Notes: generated by a model from the sequence alone, not told the origin. A stretch of 64,000 bases of DNA from Chitinophagaceae bacterium (GCA_003168265.1 PMSV01000019.1:310001-374000), one strand, 5' to 3'; shown: positions 9,638 to 17,700, counted from the first letter of the stretch. Made by a program: numbers and translations.

Positions 9638-10351
9638 ATGTCAAACAGCTATTTCCAATTTAAGAAATTTTCCATCCAGCAGGACCAATGCGGCATGAAG
9701 GTTTGCACCGATTCCTGTGTATTGGGGGCATGGTTTGCAGAAAAGATACCTACTTATTCAACCATTTTGGATATAGGAAGTGGCACTGGCCTGCAAATGC
9801 TGATGCTGGCCCAAAAGAGCAGGGCAAAAATCACAGGCATTGAAATAGACCTGCCTAGCTGCAAGCAATCAAAAGAAAATATTCAAGAATCTCCATGGCA
9901 TGATCGGTTGAATATTTGCCCCGGGGATGTTCGCAATTATAAATTTCCCGATCGGTTCGATTTTATAATCAGCAACCCGCCTTTTTTTGAAGGCGACCTC
10001 CTTTCCGAAAACAGCCAAGACCAGGTGGCCCGACATGAGATATCCCTTAACCTGGAAGAATTATTGGAAGTGGTAAAAAGCAATCTGGATACTGGCGGAA
10101 GCTTTGGAATACTCCTGCCTGCGAATCGAACAAGTTATTTTGAAAAATTAGCGTTGGACTATGGGTTTTATGTGAGCGAAGCACTTTTTTTACGCCAGTC
10201 CTCTGCATATGAATTTTTCAGGACCATCCTGCATTTATCAGGTCGTAAAGCGAATAATCCAGAGCGCTTTGAACTCAGCATACATAAAGGAAGCGGTCAT
10301 TTCACGGCTGAGTTCATCGAATTGATGAAGGATTATTATCTCTATCTATAG
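9638..10351 (+). CDS. trmN6: tRNA1(Val) (adenine-37-N6)-methyltransferase-like protein
   Basis: This 237-residue class I SAM-dependent methyltransferase has the SAM-binding loop ILDIGSGTG (residues 43-51), an acidic motif II (GIEID) and the amino-methylating motif NPPF (113-116) typical of N6-adenine methyltransferases. Length and N-terminal FxFKxFxIxQDxCGMKVxTD match the YfiC/TrmN6 family, which modifies A37 of tRNA-Val. It lies 15 bp downstream of tsaD, so two tRNA-modification genes probably share an operon. Its last 6 bp overlap the convergent dehydrogenase gene. Confidence 0.88.
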   Translation: MSNSYFQFKKFSIQQDQCGMKVCTDSCVLGAWFAEKIPTYSTILDIGSGTGLQMLMLAQKSRAKITGIEIDLPSCKQSKENIQESPWHDRLNICPGDVRNYKFPDRFDFIISNPPFFEGDLLSENSQDQVARHEISLNLEELLEVVKSNLDTGGSFGILLPANRTSYFEKLALDYGFYVSEALFLRQSSAYEFFRTILHLSGRKANNPERFELSIHKGSGHFTAEFIELMKDYYLYL

Positions 10352-11551
10352 GGTAGCACTGGCATAATCTTTCATATAGGAATAATGATCAGTCAGTCTG
10401 CCCTTTTCAATCAGTGTAGCCTTACTGATCATTGGAGATCCTCCTTTTAACAGATCCTCCAATACGTATTTTATGAGTTGTTCTCCGAAATAGCGGGAAG
10501 CGTCGCGAGGCAATTCGTTAGGAAGGTTCCCCACGCTCATTATATCGATAGAGTTCTGGAGATAAGGAAGGGTTTTTTGCTGGGTGAGGCGATCCACTCC
10601 GTAAAGCGGAGTCTCAATAGTGGCATCCCCAAGGTTGCAGGGAACCGAGCCTCCCATATCGTCCGTAATATCGGCAATGGTCTTAATGCAGAAATCCTCT
10701 TTGGAAACCTCTTCCCATTCAAATAGACGCGGAATATGCTGATCCCAATAAATCCCGTTCATCAGAACATCCGTCACTTTGGTATAGGGATGGAACTTGC
10801 TCCTGTAACGCTCCGGACATAAATGAAATTCTTCGCGGTTATAATTTCCGGATTCAATATTTTCATAAAGCGCTCCCCCCTTTAGCTGTACAAATACCGG
10901 ATAGGTAAAACTTCGAGACAGGAATTCATCAGGATCCACTTCGATCAGCCCGAGTAAATTCATGATCTCCAGGACTCCATGAGCCACCCTGCCCGAGCCA
11001 GTAATCGCAACTTTTATATTAGGCAGTTTCAGCCCAAAATAGGTATGGATCAATTGCCTGAAACTATTTTGAATATATACCCTTTGCAAATGGAATTTTC
11101 CAGTACGCTGGCCATAGGCCATCATGCCATTATGAGCGCCGACAATCCCCGCGAAAAACCCGAAGCCAAGAACCCTCTGTCCGTCCTCATGCTCCATGCA
11201 TTCATAATCGATCAGTGTGATCTTACGATCAATGATCTCCCTGAGCATCTCCCGGTTTCGTTCCTGCAATTTTTTCGTGTGTGAAAAGAAAAGATAGCTC
11301 TTTCCTGCGATCAGGTCAGAAATTGCGACCTCTTTGATACCAAGCAAAATGTCGCAATCACTTAGATCTTCCCGAACCTCCACTCCCGCCATCTGGTACT
11401 CTTTTTCTGAAAAACAGCGATAGTCGGAAGGCTGAACGGCCAACCTTACCGCGGTCCCGGTCTTATGAATCCATTTGCATTGGGCAGGTGTGAGCGCAAC
11501 CCTATTATCATGAGGAATCTTACCCTCTCTAATCAATCCAATTCTTATCAT
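10346..11551 (-). CDS. Saccharopine/alanine dehydrogenase-like NAD(P)-dependent oxidoreductase
   Basis: The 401-residue protein has an AlaDH/PNT-type N-terminal domain (MIRIGLIREGKIPHDNRVAL, with the conserved Arg and Lys of that fold) and a Rossmann domain with the dinucleotide loop ITGSGRVAHGVLEIM near residue 185. It is closer to the eukaryotic-type lysine-forming saccharopine dehydrogenases than to typical bacterial alanine dehydrogenases (for example HEDGQRVLGFGFFAGIVGAHNG). The physiological substrate is uncertain: lysine/saccharopine metabolism or another amino acid. It stands alone on the minus strand, converging on trmN6. Confidence 0.8.
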   Translation of the reverse strand: MIRIGLIREGKIPHDNRVALTPAQCKWIHKTGTAVRLAVQPSDYRCFSEKEYQMAGVEVREDLSDCDILLGIKEVAISDLIAGKSYLFFSHTKKLQERNREMLREIIDRKITLIDYECMEHEDGQRVLGFGFFAGIVGAHNGMMAYGQRTGKFHLQRVYIQNSFRQLIHTYFGLKLPNIKVAITGSGRVAHGVLEIMNLLGLIEVDPDEFLSRSFTYPVFVQLKGGALYENIESGNYNREEFHLCPERYRSKFHPYTKVTDVLMNGIYWDQHIPRLFEWEEVSKEDFCIKTIADITDDMGGSVPCNLGDATIETPLYGVDRLTQQKTLPYLQNSIDIMSVGNLPNELPRDASRYFGEQLIKYVLEDLLKGGSPMISKATLIEKGRLTDHYSYMKDYASATL

Positions 11552-11728
11552 TCCATTTCATTTGGCGCGGCAAGATAACCCGAAAGCAGGAAATCCCGAA
11601 GCTAGCCTCAAAATTGTGAAATTCAACAAGTTGATATTTGGAAATAATCCTGCCCGCGTTTGGCCGGAAAAGTGCAATTGATTAATATTGCAGCCCGTTT
11701 CTAAGTTTTTTTTGGATTATTCACAAAT

Positions 11729-11812
11729 GCCCAGATGGCGGAATTGGTAGACGCGCCAGACTCAAAATCTGGTATTCGCAAGGATGTGCAGGTTCGATTC
11801 CTGTTCTGGGCA
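11729..11812 (+). tRNA. tRNA-Leu (anticodon CAA)
   Basis: An 84-nt class II tRNA. The acceptor stem GCCCAGA pairs with TCTGGGC (ends at 11811) and the discriminator is A. The anticodon stem CCAGA/TCTGG encloses the loop CTCAAAA, with anticodon CAA at 11763-11765. A variable arm follows, and the T arm carries GGTTCGATTCC. CCA is not encoded. It reads UUG codons. Confidence 0.96.
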
Positions 11813-11813
11813 C

Positions 11814-11845
11814 AAAGGCCTTCCGGCGATAGCCGGAGGGCCTTT
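11814..11845 (+). terminator. Rho-independent terminator of tRNA-Leu
   Basis: The 14-bp stem AAAGGCCTTCCGGC / GCCGGAGGGCCTTT has one wobble pair and a GATA loop. It begins 2 nt after the tRNA and is followed by a T-rich stretch (TTTGTGTTGT). Confidence 0.85.
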
Positions 11846-11917
11846 GTGTTGTGCAGCTTTGCAATACAAGCAAGCCGACCGGAACCCTGCTTTTGATCCG
11901 GTGAGACATTTCCTTCG

Positions 11918-13330
11918 TTAATATTTACCGACCTCTCCTTTTACGGAACTGAATATCTTTTGGGAATTGAAGCCCACTCCATGCTTAAACACCCATTCGA
12001 TCTTCCTGATGTTTTGAATATTTTGAAAAATGTCACCATCGATGACCACGAGGTCGGCGGTCTTGCCGACTTCGATGGAGCCGATCTTATCTTCCAGTCC
12101 AAGGGCCTTTGCGCCATTGTAGGTCGCGATGCGTATCGCTTCGATCGGGGTGAACCCCGCCTGTGTCAACAGCTCAATGGATTGCTGTGAGCCATATCCC
12201 GCTAGGGTGGCGCCGCTGCCGGTAGGGTCGGTGCCTACGGTCAACAGTCCGCCGGCGTCCGAAAACATCTTTTCCATTTTCATTTCCTCCAGCATCGCTT
12301 TATTGCCGTAAGGGTTGCGCATTTTGTTATATACGTTGAGGAACATATTCCGAGTATCGGGCGCCATCGCTTCCAGTACTTCGGGACGGATCGTTGTATC
12401 CAGGGTAGTCATGTTATAGATTACGGCCAGTGTGGATGTCACGATCACTTTTTTGTCGACGAGGAATTGGATCAGTACTTTGACTTTCGGCGAATCCGCG
12501 GATGCTATGGGTTCCGCACCAAGTGGACAGGCGTTCTCCTTTTTATTGGGAACAAAATCCGTAGACACAAAAAAGCCATGTTCCAACTGGTCAATGCCCA
12601 TCTCCGCCGCCTCGCGATAGGTAACAGAACATAAATGACCCGTCACTTTTAGTCTTTTGGCGTGGGCCTCGTCTAATGCGGCCTTCAGCGTAGCCTTATC
12701 CACGAACATATATCCCTTGAATGAAGTACAGCCCTGGCTGGCCCAGAAGTCGACAAAGGCTTTCGCCTCCGCGGGCCCGCTCAATTCATGCATCCCGGGA
12801 AAGATGCTGCCTTTTCCTTCCAGGTAAGGCGCGGTCACGTCCATTTCTGGCCCGAGTATCTTACCCTGGTCGATGTCCCGTTTGAGGTTCAGGTCGGAAT
12901 AGGGCTCAACGCTTCCGGCTGTACGAATAGTCGTTGCGCCGCAGGCCAGGTATAGTTTGGGGAAAGTGAACGGCAATTGCTTGACATGTAAATAGGTGAA
13001 GTCGGCGGAATAGGCCGCATAGTACATGTGTTCATGCAGTAGAATAAATCCCGGCAAGAGGGATTTTCCGGTGAGGTCGATGATGGTACTTCCGGAAGGG
13101 GCGGAAAGTTTTTTGCTAGCATCTACAGCAGCTATTATGCCGTTGCGGACGATCACCGTTTGGTCGTCCAGCACTTTCAGATGTTTCACATCGGCGAGCC
13201 TGCAATGGATAAATGCGATGACCGAAGAATCGTAATCAATGTATTTCTTTACCACGGCTGAAAACGAGGTTTGCGATATCGCCTGTAAACCGATGACCAG
13301 ATAAAATCCGGCAAGGAGCAATTTTTTCAT
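11918..13330 (-). CDS. Secreted amidohydrolase-family metalloenzyme
   Basis: The 470-residue protein has a signal peptide (MKKLLLAGFYLVIGLQAISQ) and an amidohydrolase beta/alpha barrel. The metal ligands are all visible: HEH at 99-101, the Lys in SFKGYMF, GHLCS and QLEHG histidines, and GTDPTGSG near the C-terminus. The small beta domain rejoins at the end (GSIEVGKTADLVVIDGD). It resembles imidazolonepropionase-like or Xaa-Pro dipeptidase-like exported members of the family; the substrate is unknown. The gene is GC-richer than the housekeeping genes to its left. Its promoter, about 130 bp upstream, faces the arsR promoter and carries the same palindromic operator, so it is likely controlled by the ArsR protein at 13697. 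Confidence 0.85.
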   Translation of the reverse strand: MKKLLLAGFYLVIGLQAISQTSFSAVVKKYIDYDSSVIAFIHCRLADVKHLKVLDDQTVIVRNGIIAAVDASKKLSAPSGSTIIDLTGKSLLPGFILLHEHMYYAAYSADFTYLHVKQLPFTFPKLYLACGATTIRTAGSVEPYSDLNLKRDIDQGKILGPEMDVTAPYLEGKGSIFPGMHELSGPAEAKAFVDFWASQGCTSFKGYMFVDKATLKAALDEAHAKRLKVTGHLCSVTYREAAEMGIDQLEHGFFVSTDFVPNKKENACPLGAEPIASADSPKVKVLIQFLVDKKVIVTSTLAVIYNMTTLDTTIRPEVLEAMAPDTRNMFLNVYNKMRNPYGNKAMLEEMKMEKMFSDAGGLLTVGTDPTGSGATLAGYGSQQSIELLTQAGFTPIEAIRIATYNGAKALGLEDKIGSIEVGKTADLVVIDGDIFQNIQNIRKIEWVFKHGVGFNSQKIFSSVKGEVGKY

Positions 13331-13453
13331 GTAGCGGTGGTTTTAATTTTGAATTGATAATAATATATTCATCGTGCAATTAGTTCTTTCGTCCCGTTTG
13401 AATCTCTGGAAACCCTTCTCCGGTTTTTCTATACTTCAATTTTGTCTTCACAG

Positions 13454-13496
13454 CCATTCAGTTACAAATATATGTGCAGCCAATCGGTTGCCAAAA
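13454..13496 (-). promoter_or_regulatory. Amidohydrolase promoter with palindromic operator
   Basis: On the minus strand, TTTTG (13496-13492), a 19-bp spacer and TATATTTG (13472-13465) match the Bacteroidota -33/-7 consensus. A 34-bp imperfect palindrome (13454-13487) covers the spacer and -7 box. The strong half reads CCGATTGGCTGCA. The weaker half, on the plus strand CCATTCAGTTACA, matches 10 of 13 positions of the consensus CCRATYGGYTGCA. The two halves are 8 bp apart. Confidence 0.7.
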
Positions 13497-13635
13497 TTTT
13501 TTTTACAAATGATCTCGAATGGTACAAGTCCGGCAACCGCACTACAAAGCGAATCTCTTTTCAATTCATCTTGTACAAGGCCGGATAATCCGTCAAAGTT
13601 CTTCCTCACCCGGACAAATCTCTCTGTAAAAAAAA

Positions 13636-13681
13636 TTTTGCGAATCCAATTGGTTGCACGTATATTTGCAGCCGATCGGCT
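13636..13681 (+). promoter_or_regulatory. arsR operon promoter with palindromic operator
   Basis: TTTTG (13636-13640), a 20-bp spacer and TATATTTG (13661-13668) form a Bacteroidota promoter 28 bp before the arsR ATG. The 34-bp palindrome 13646-13679 is centred on the -7 box. Its left half is CCAATTGGTTGCA, and its right half is TGCAGCCGATCGG, the inverse of the same consensus. The two are separated by 8 bp. The same arrangement occurs on the divergent amidohydrolase promoter. This predicts repression, probably including autoregulation, by the ArsR protein. Confidence 0.72.
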
Positions 13682-13696
13682 TCTTAATTAACAAAC

Positions 13697-14017
13697 ATGA
13701 GACGCGACATTTTTCAAGCTATTGCAGACCCCACCAGACGGGCGATCCTCGTCCTGATCGCCGTGCATGCAATGACACCCAACGCAATTGCGGAGCGCTT
13801 CGACATCACCCGCCAGTCAATATCCAAACATTTGCGGATCCTGTCCGAATGTGACCTCCTGGCCCAAAAGCAAAAAGGCAGGGAAATCTTTTATGAACTG
13901 AAAATCGATAAAATGAAAGAAATCGATATCTGGCTCGACCAGTTCCGGAAGATTATGGAAGAAAGGTTCCAACTACTCGATCAATTATTGTACACCATAA
14001 AAAACAAGAAAAAATGA
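13697..14017 (+). CDS. ArsR-family winged-helix transcriptional regulator
   Basis: The 106-residue DNA-binding protein opens with [20 protein letters not shown] and has the recognition helix region ITRQSISKHLRILSECDLL and a beta wing ([12 protein letters not shown]). There is no metal-binding Cys motif (no ELCVCDL-type site), so it belongs to the non-metal ArsR group that usually travels with SRPBCC/AHSA1 proteins. Its stop overlaps the start of such a gene (ATGA, 14014-14017). It is a close paralogue of the regulator at 61900-62220. The palindromes on both divergent promoters are its likely targets. Confidence 0.92.
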   Translation: MRRDIFQAIADPTRRAILVLIAVHAMTPNAIAERFDITRQSISKHLRILSECDLLAQKQKGREIFYELKIDKMKEIDIWLDQFRKIMEERFQLLDQLLYTIKNKKK

Positions 14018-14514
14018 ACCTGCTATTTGATTTCATCGTAGACAAGACCACGAAGACCATTCACATTACCCGTGAATTTGCCGCCGACCTCGATCTCGTC
14101 TGGGACGCCTTCACAAAAGCGGAAATGCTGGACCAGTGGTCGGCTCCAAAACCATGGAAGGCCCGTACGAAGGAGATGGATTTCCGGGAAAATGGGCGCT
14201 GGTTATATGCCATGGTCTCTCCTGAGAAGGTCTCCCACTGGTCTTTGGTCGAATTTATCGAGATACAACCCAAGTCCAGTTTCTCCTCAAGGAATTCCTT
14301 TTGCGATGAAAACGGAAATCCCATCAATAATGGCTTTTCTTTGACGAAGACTTCGTTCAATGCAGGGACGGAGACAACCACGGTTCACGTTGAGAAAAAA
14401 TTCAATGACCTTTCCGTCCTTGAAATGATGGTGTCGAAGGGCTTCAAGGAAGGCACTGCCATCGCAATGGGCAATCTGGACGAATATTTACTCACCCTGG
14501 TCACCAACAAATGA
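14014..14514 (+). CDS. SRPBCC/AHSA1-domain protein
   Basis: The 166-residue protein has the START-like ligand-binding fold: ITREFAADLDLVWDAFTKAEMLDQWSAPKPW at the N-terminus and a C-terminal helix (GFKEGTAIAMGNLDEYLL). Members form a hydrophobic pocket. In ArsR-linked operons their ligand is generally unknown. It is translationally coupled to the arsR gene by a 4-bp overlap and followed 28 bp later by a dihydrofolate-reductase-like gene. The first dozen residues (MNLLFDFIVDKT) may be a slightly early start. Confidence 0.88.
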   Translation: MNLLFDFIVDKTTKTIHITREFAADLDLVWDAFTKAEMLDQWSAPKPWKARTKEMDFRENGRWLYAMVSPEKVSHWSLVEFIEIQPKSSFSSRNSFCDENGNPINNGFSLTKTSFNAGTETTTVHVEKKFNDLSVLEMMVSKGFKEGTAIAMGNLDEYLLTLVTNK

Positions 14515-14542
14515 GCTGTATTTAAAAAATAAATCTATAGTT

Positions 14543-15136
14543 ATGCGAAAGTTGATAATGAAGATGTCAATCTCGCTCGACGGATTCGTAAGCGGCGCCA
14601 ATGGCGAGAACGATTGGATCTTCAAGACTGGAGACGAAGAATCATTGGCTTGGAGTGTCGGGTCAGCCAGGCAGGCAGGGCTAATTATCATGGGCAGGAA
14701 GTCGTTTGAAGGTATGGCCCCTTACTGGCCCTCTGCGACCGGGCCTTTTGCCGCGCCGATGAACGAGATCCCAAAGGCTGTCTTTACTAAAAAAGGATTT
14801 AAAGGCATCGACTCGGAGCATACGACAACTGCACAGCTTTCGCCTGCCGCGGCTTCCTGGGCCGAGGCGAGAGTTTTCGATGGCGATCTTGCCGAAGGTA
14901 TCAGGGAACTCAAAGCCGAGCCGGGGAAACCAATCGTAGCAATTGGGGGCGCAGAATTTATGCAAAGCCTCATAGCAACGGGTCTCATAGATGAATACGT
15001 ATTGGCCACCCATCCCGTCGCATTGGGCTCGGGGTTGCCAATCTTCACTGGTCTTGCAATACCGCTTTACCTGAAGTTGGTGGATGTAAAGACTTTCCCG
15101 GGAGGAGTCATAGCAAAGACTTATCATCCGGCATAA
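14543..15136 (+). CDS. Dihydrofolate reductase-fold (RibD C-terminal-like) protein
   Basis: The 197-residue protein starts MRKLIMKMSISLDGFVSGANGENDW, the usual opening of the RibD C-terminal/dihydrofolate reductase-like family. It contains LIIMGRKSFEGMAPYWP and IVAIGGAEFMQSLIATGLIDEYVL, the NADPH-binding parts. Members are NADPH-dependent reductases of mostly unknown substrate. It is the third gene of the arsR-SRPBCC operon, a combination that recurs in bacteria. GC content here is near 57% in the stretch I counted (14881-14940), against about 32% just past 15.36 kb. Confidence 0.88.
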   Translation: MRKLIMKMSISLDGFVSGANGENDWIFKTGDEESLAWSVGSARQAGLIIMGRKSFEGMAPYWPSATGPFAAPMNEIPKAVFTKKGFKGIDSEHTTTAQLSPAAASWAEARVFDGDLAEGIRELKAEPGKPIVAIGGAEFMQSLIATGLIDEYVLATHPVALGSGLPIFTGLAIPLYLKLVDVKTFPGGVIAKTYHPA

Positions 15137-15172
15137 GGCATATAAAGTTCATATTTTGATAAATAAACGACC

Positions 15173-15292
15173 ATGACTCGGGGTCCTGTCGCTGCGTTGG
15201 TGGTGCTGAACTCCGCCACAAGCTTCGCACAACCCGATCCCAACCATCCCGATCTTTGTCAGGGTGCTTATTACACCGAGGCGCAGGTGTAG
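15173..15292 (+). pseudogene. Truncated secreted-enzyme N-terminus (39 codons)
   Basis: The short frame opens with MTRGPVAALVVLNSATSFAQ, a plausible signal peptide, and continues PDPNHPDLCQGAYYTEAQ before a TAG stop. The mature part reads like the beginning of a much larger exported enzyme; I recall similar openings in secreted esterase-type proteins but cannot confirm it. Nothing homologous follows, and AT-rich sequence begins right after the stop. It is best seen as the remnant of a gene cut at a recombination junction. Confidence 0.4.
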
Positions 15293-15359
15293 CATGACCA
15301 GTAGTAATTAGGATTTAGATATTGACAAGTCCTCTATTTTGCCTCAAAAATTAAGGATT

Positions 15360-16175
15360 TTACTTAATTCCCAAACCAATTAAAAATTCTCCAGGAACAG
15401 AATATCCATCCTCTGTTTTAAAGTTTTCAATAGAAGTCAGGTATTCTTCGCAAGCTTCCTTTTTTACACTTTCAGAAAATTTAGAATACGCCAATGCCAC
15501 TGGCCCACCTTCAAATGCAGCAGAGCAGGCTTTTTCGTCTGTATCATATTCAAGAAATGATTGAATTCTTTTGACTTGGCAGCTTGCAAATCCAGCTAGT
15601 TTAAAATTCTCTTCAAGTACTTTCTCATTACCTAAATTGAAGAACATTGGGCATACTTCGGAAGAAACTCTTTTATCGACTATCTCAAAGATATCCGCCC
15701 AGCCACAATTAATCCTTTTCCCCCAAACGGCGGCAACACAGTGTCCTCCTTTTTTCAAAACACGGAACATTTGCTTCAAGGCATTTACAGGGCTAGGCAA
15801 ATACATTAACCCCAATGCACAAATTGCCAAATCAAATTCTTCATCATCTACTTTTAGTTCTTCAGCATCCATTCTTTCAAATCTAATATTTCCTAAGCCG
15901 TTCTCTTTCGCTGTTTTATCGGCAATCTCAATCATTTTGTCAGAAATATCCGTACCTACTATAAGACCATCGCTGCCAGTTGCTTCCAATGCCCGAAAGC
16001 TCATTAGCCCTGTGCCACAGGCAATGTCAATAATTTTTTGTCCTGTTTGAATATTAGCTACGTCAAACAACGCGTCATGTGCAGGTTTAAGTTGTTGCTG
16101 CCATGAATTTTCATAATACAAGGCTGCTTTGTCCCATCCATATCGCTGCACACGTCTTTGTAAAGCGGCTTCCAT
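15360..16175 (-). CDS. Class I SAM-dependent methyltransferase
   Basis: The 271-residue protein has the SAM loop KIIDIACGTGLMSFRALEATG, then VGTDISDKMIEIA and the DLAICALGLMYLPSPVNALKQMFRVLKKGG block of the UbiE/Methyltransf_11 group. The substrate is unknown. Its ATG overlaps the stop of the upstream osmC-like gene by one base (TAATG), so they are translationally coupled. The region is noticeably AT-rich compared with the genes just left of 15.3 kb. Confidence 0.88.
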   Translation of the reverse strand: MEAALQRRVQRYGWDKAALYYENSWQQQLKPAHDALFDVANIQTGQKIIDIACGTGLMSFRALEATGSDGLIVGTDISDKMIEIADKTAKENGLGNIRFERMDAEELKVDDEEFDLAICALGLMYLPSPVNALKQMFRVLKKGGHCVAAVWGKRINCGWADIFEIVDKRVSSEVCPMFFNLGNEKVLEENFKLAGFASCQVKRIQSFLEYDTDEKACSAAFEGGPVALAYSKFSESVKKEACEEYLTSIENFKTEDGYSVPGEFLIGLGIK

Positions 16176-16705
16176 TAAGAATTAATTTTAGTGGAAACTA
16201 TGTTTATATTCCTTACACATTTTTGCGCTCTTGAAAAGACATCAAGGTAGGGGCTATGTTTATCACCTTCATTGATAATCTGCATAATTTTTTCTTCTTC
16301 AGCATCACTTTCAATAGTTATGGTATAACGTACCTCAAGATAACCCGGAGGCACATTCTTATTTGCTGTGCCTATCAAAGCGCCATCATCAAAATCAGCT
16401 TGTACTTCGACTTCAAGGTTTTTAACAGGGATGTCTAACTGAGCTGCTTTCATTATGTAGCCTATTGCAAGACAGGAACCAAGAGCTGCTCTTCCATATA
16501 CGCCGGGTGTTGGAGCGCTGTTGTTTCCACCGATTGCTTCTGGCATATCGGCAGAAAACTTCCAGTTACCTTCAATAATTTCACAGGTTAATCCATTTAC
16601 CATGCGCACTTTAGAAACAGCCATACCTTCCCCCATTGCAGGCTTTAGGGTAAATACTTTTTTACATCGTTCGACAGCGATCTTTATTTTTTCTGCCTCT
16701 TTCAT
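16175..16705 (-). CDS. OsmC/Ohr-family protein
   Basis: The 176-residue protein has the OsmC fold and both redox cysteines: Cys78 in AALGSCLAIGY and Cys163 in RAQKCVRNI. OsmC/Ohr proteins are thiol peroxidases acting on organic hydroperoxides, though some paralogues have other roles. It is the first gene of a two-gene unit with the methyltransferase. About 60-100 bp upstream is an inverted repeat (16767-16807) that may be an operator. Confidence 0.85.
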   Translation of the reverse strand: MKEAEKIKIAVERCKKVFTLKPAMGEGMAVSKVRMVNGLTCEIIEGNWKFSADMPEAIGGNNSAPTPGVYGRAALGSCLAIGYIMKAAQLDIPVKNLEVEVQADFDDGALIGTANKNVPPGYLEVRYTITIESDAEEEKIMQIINEGDKHSPYLDVFSRAQKCVRNINIVSTKINS

Positions 16706-16766
16706 AATGAACCTTTTAAAATTTGATTTATCATAAGGCTGCAGCCAACTTGATTGACGCTATTTC

Positions 16767-16807
16767 TTGTTCCAAAATATGGTAATTTACAAAGAAATAT
16801 GGAACAA
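16767..16807. repeat. Inverted repeat upstream of the osmC-like gene
   Basis: TTGTTCCA (16767-16774) and its exact inverse TGGAACAA (16800-16807) are 25 bp apart in the AT-rich promoter region of the minus-strand OsmC-methyltransferase pair. It is a possible regulator site; no regulator gene is adjacent. Confidence 0.35.
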
Positions 16808-16886
16808 TAAATAAAACTAAAATGTACTATAACGAGCTCCTATAGACCTGAAGAGCGTTGCCATTTATCTGGCAGGGTTTAAAAAT

Positions 16887-17123
16887 CTACAATGCATCAA
16901 GAACCTCTGCAATCGCTTGCACCAGACCGCGATCCGGTAATTTTCCGGTATACCCCTCAGGCGTTATCGCCCGGAATTCCCCCGAATTATCCCGCTCGAA
17001 TACCAGTGTCAATTCACCAATCAACACCAGGAACCTATATCCATATTGCCAAACCTGAACCTCCGCTTCAAACTCAAGCTCCACGCCTTTATAGTTCACT
17101 GGAATCGTAACCATTTCTCCCAT
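16887..17123 (-). CDS. Small hypothetical protein (78 aa)
   Basis: A 78-residue soluble acidic protein with a regular pattern of beta strands: TIPVNYKGVELEFEAEVQVW, then YRFLVLIGELTLVFERD and a C-terminal helix (LVQAIAEVLDAL). There is no signal peptide or known motif. Codon use and composition look coding, and the frame fills the space between the osmC and 17263 genes. I do not recognise the family. Confidence 0.6.
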   Translation of the reverse strand: MGEMVTIPVNYKGVELEFEAEVQVWQYGYRFLVLIGELTLVFERDNSGEFRAITPEGYTGKLPDRGLVQAIAEVLDAL

Positions 17124-17200
17124 AAAGGCAAATTACTGCATTATCAGTAATTCACTATTTTTCCCAAAATATGGTCCTTACCCGATATTATAATTTCCTC

Positions 17201-17240
17201 AAAAAATAAAGCCCGTCTAGTCATAAAGAGCTAAACGGGC
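17201..17240 (-). terminator. Rho-independent terminator after the 17263-17700 gene
   Basis: Read on the minus strand, GCCCGTTTAG pairs with CTAGACGGGC (one wobble) around a 10-nt loop and is followed by TTTATTTTTT. It lies 22 bp past the stop codon. Confidence 0.8.
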
Positions 17241-17262
17241 CAGCTTGTATTTTTTTATAGAT

Positions 17263-17700
17263 TTATTTCACTCCGTCTCTTGCCTTTTGGGTGAGCCTAA
17301 TGGCTTCATCTATGTGGAAAAACGCTCTTTTCCTCAGTCCTTTTGCAAAATCGTTGTCCTCATCCTTTTCAATATCTCCCCTGGCCCTTCTCAACCATTC
17401 CAATGCTTTTTCCAAACGCCCACTGTGCTCGTTAATCTCGTCCACTTTTGGGTGATCTTCGAGGTTCTTACCGTCATCAATGGAAGCTTTTTTGATCTCA
17501 TTAATGGCATCGTCAATTTTCCTTACAGCGCCAACTTCATCCTCTGTAGTATTCCAGTTGCCTGGCCGGTGCTCGATCATCCATCGCGCGGCGCGAAGGT
17601 CAGATAGGGCATGCAGAAAAGCCGGATGATCTTTCTGTGCAAAAGCTCCTGTTGTTAGGGTTGTAGTCACAACAAGCGCCATCAATGCGATTTTTTTCAT
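17263..17700 (-). CDS. Small periplasmic helical protein (145 aa)
   Basis: The start at 17700 gives a clean signal peptide, MKKIALMALVVTTTLTTGAFA; the frame extends upstream to 17826 but without signal features. The mature part is charged and helical, with recurring short units: LHALSDLRAARWMI, VRKIDDAINEIKKA and LEKALEWLRRARGDI. It ends in a helix FHIDEAIRLTQKARDGVK. It looks like a small four-helix periplasmic protein. The gene is alone, with its own terminator. The function is unknown. Confidence 0.72.
   Translation of the reverse strand: MKKIALMALVVTTTLTTGAFAQKDHPAFLHALSDLRAARWMIEHRPGNWNTTEDEVGAVRKIDDAINEIKKASIDDGKNLEDHPKVDEINEHSGRLEKALEWLRRARGDIEKDEDNDFAKGLRKRAFFHIDEAIRLTQKARDGVK

Noticed and set aside
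11729-15359. Integration of a mobile element into tRNA-Leu
   Set aside because: I found no integrase and no direct repeat of the tRNA 3' end near 15.3 kb by eye, so only the compositional step is reported.
15571-16050. 159-codon frame antisense to the methyltransferase
   Set aside because: The sense strand has unmistakable SAM-binding motifs; this frame is Ser-rich shadow sequence.
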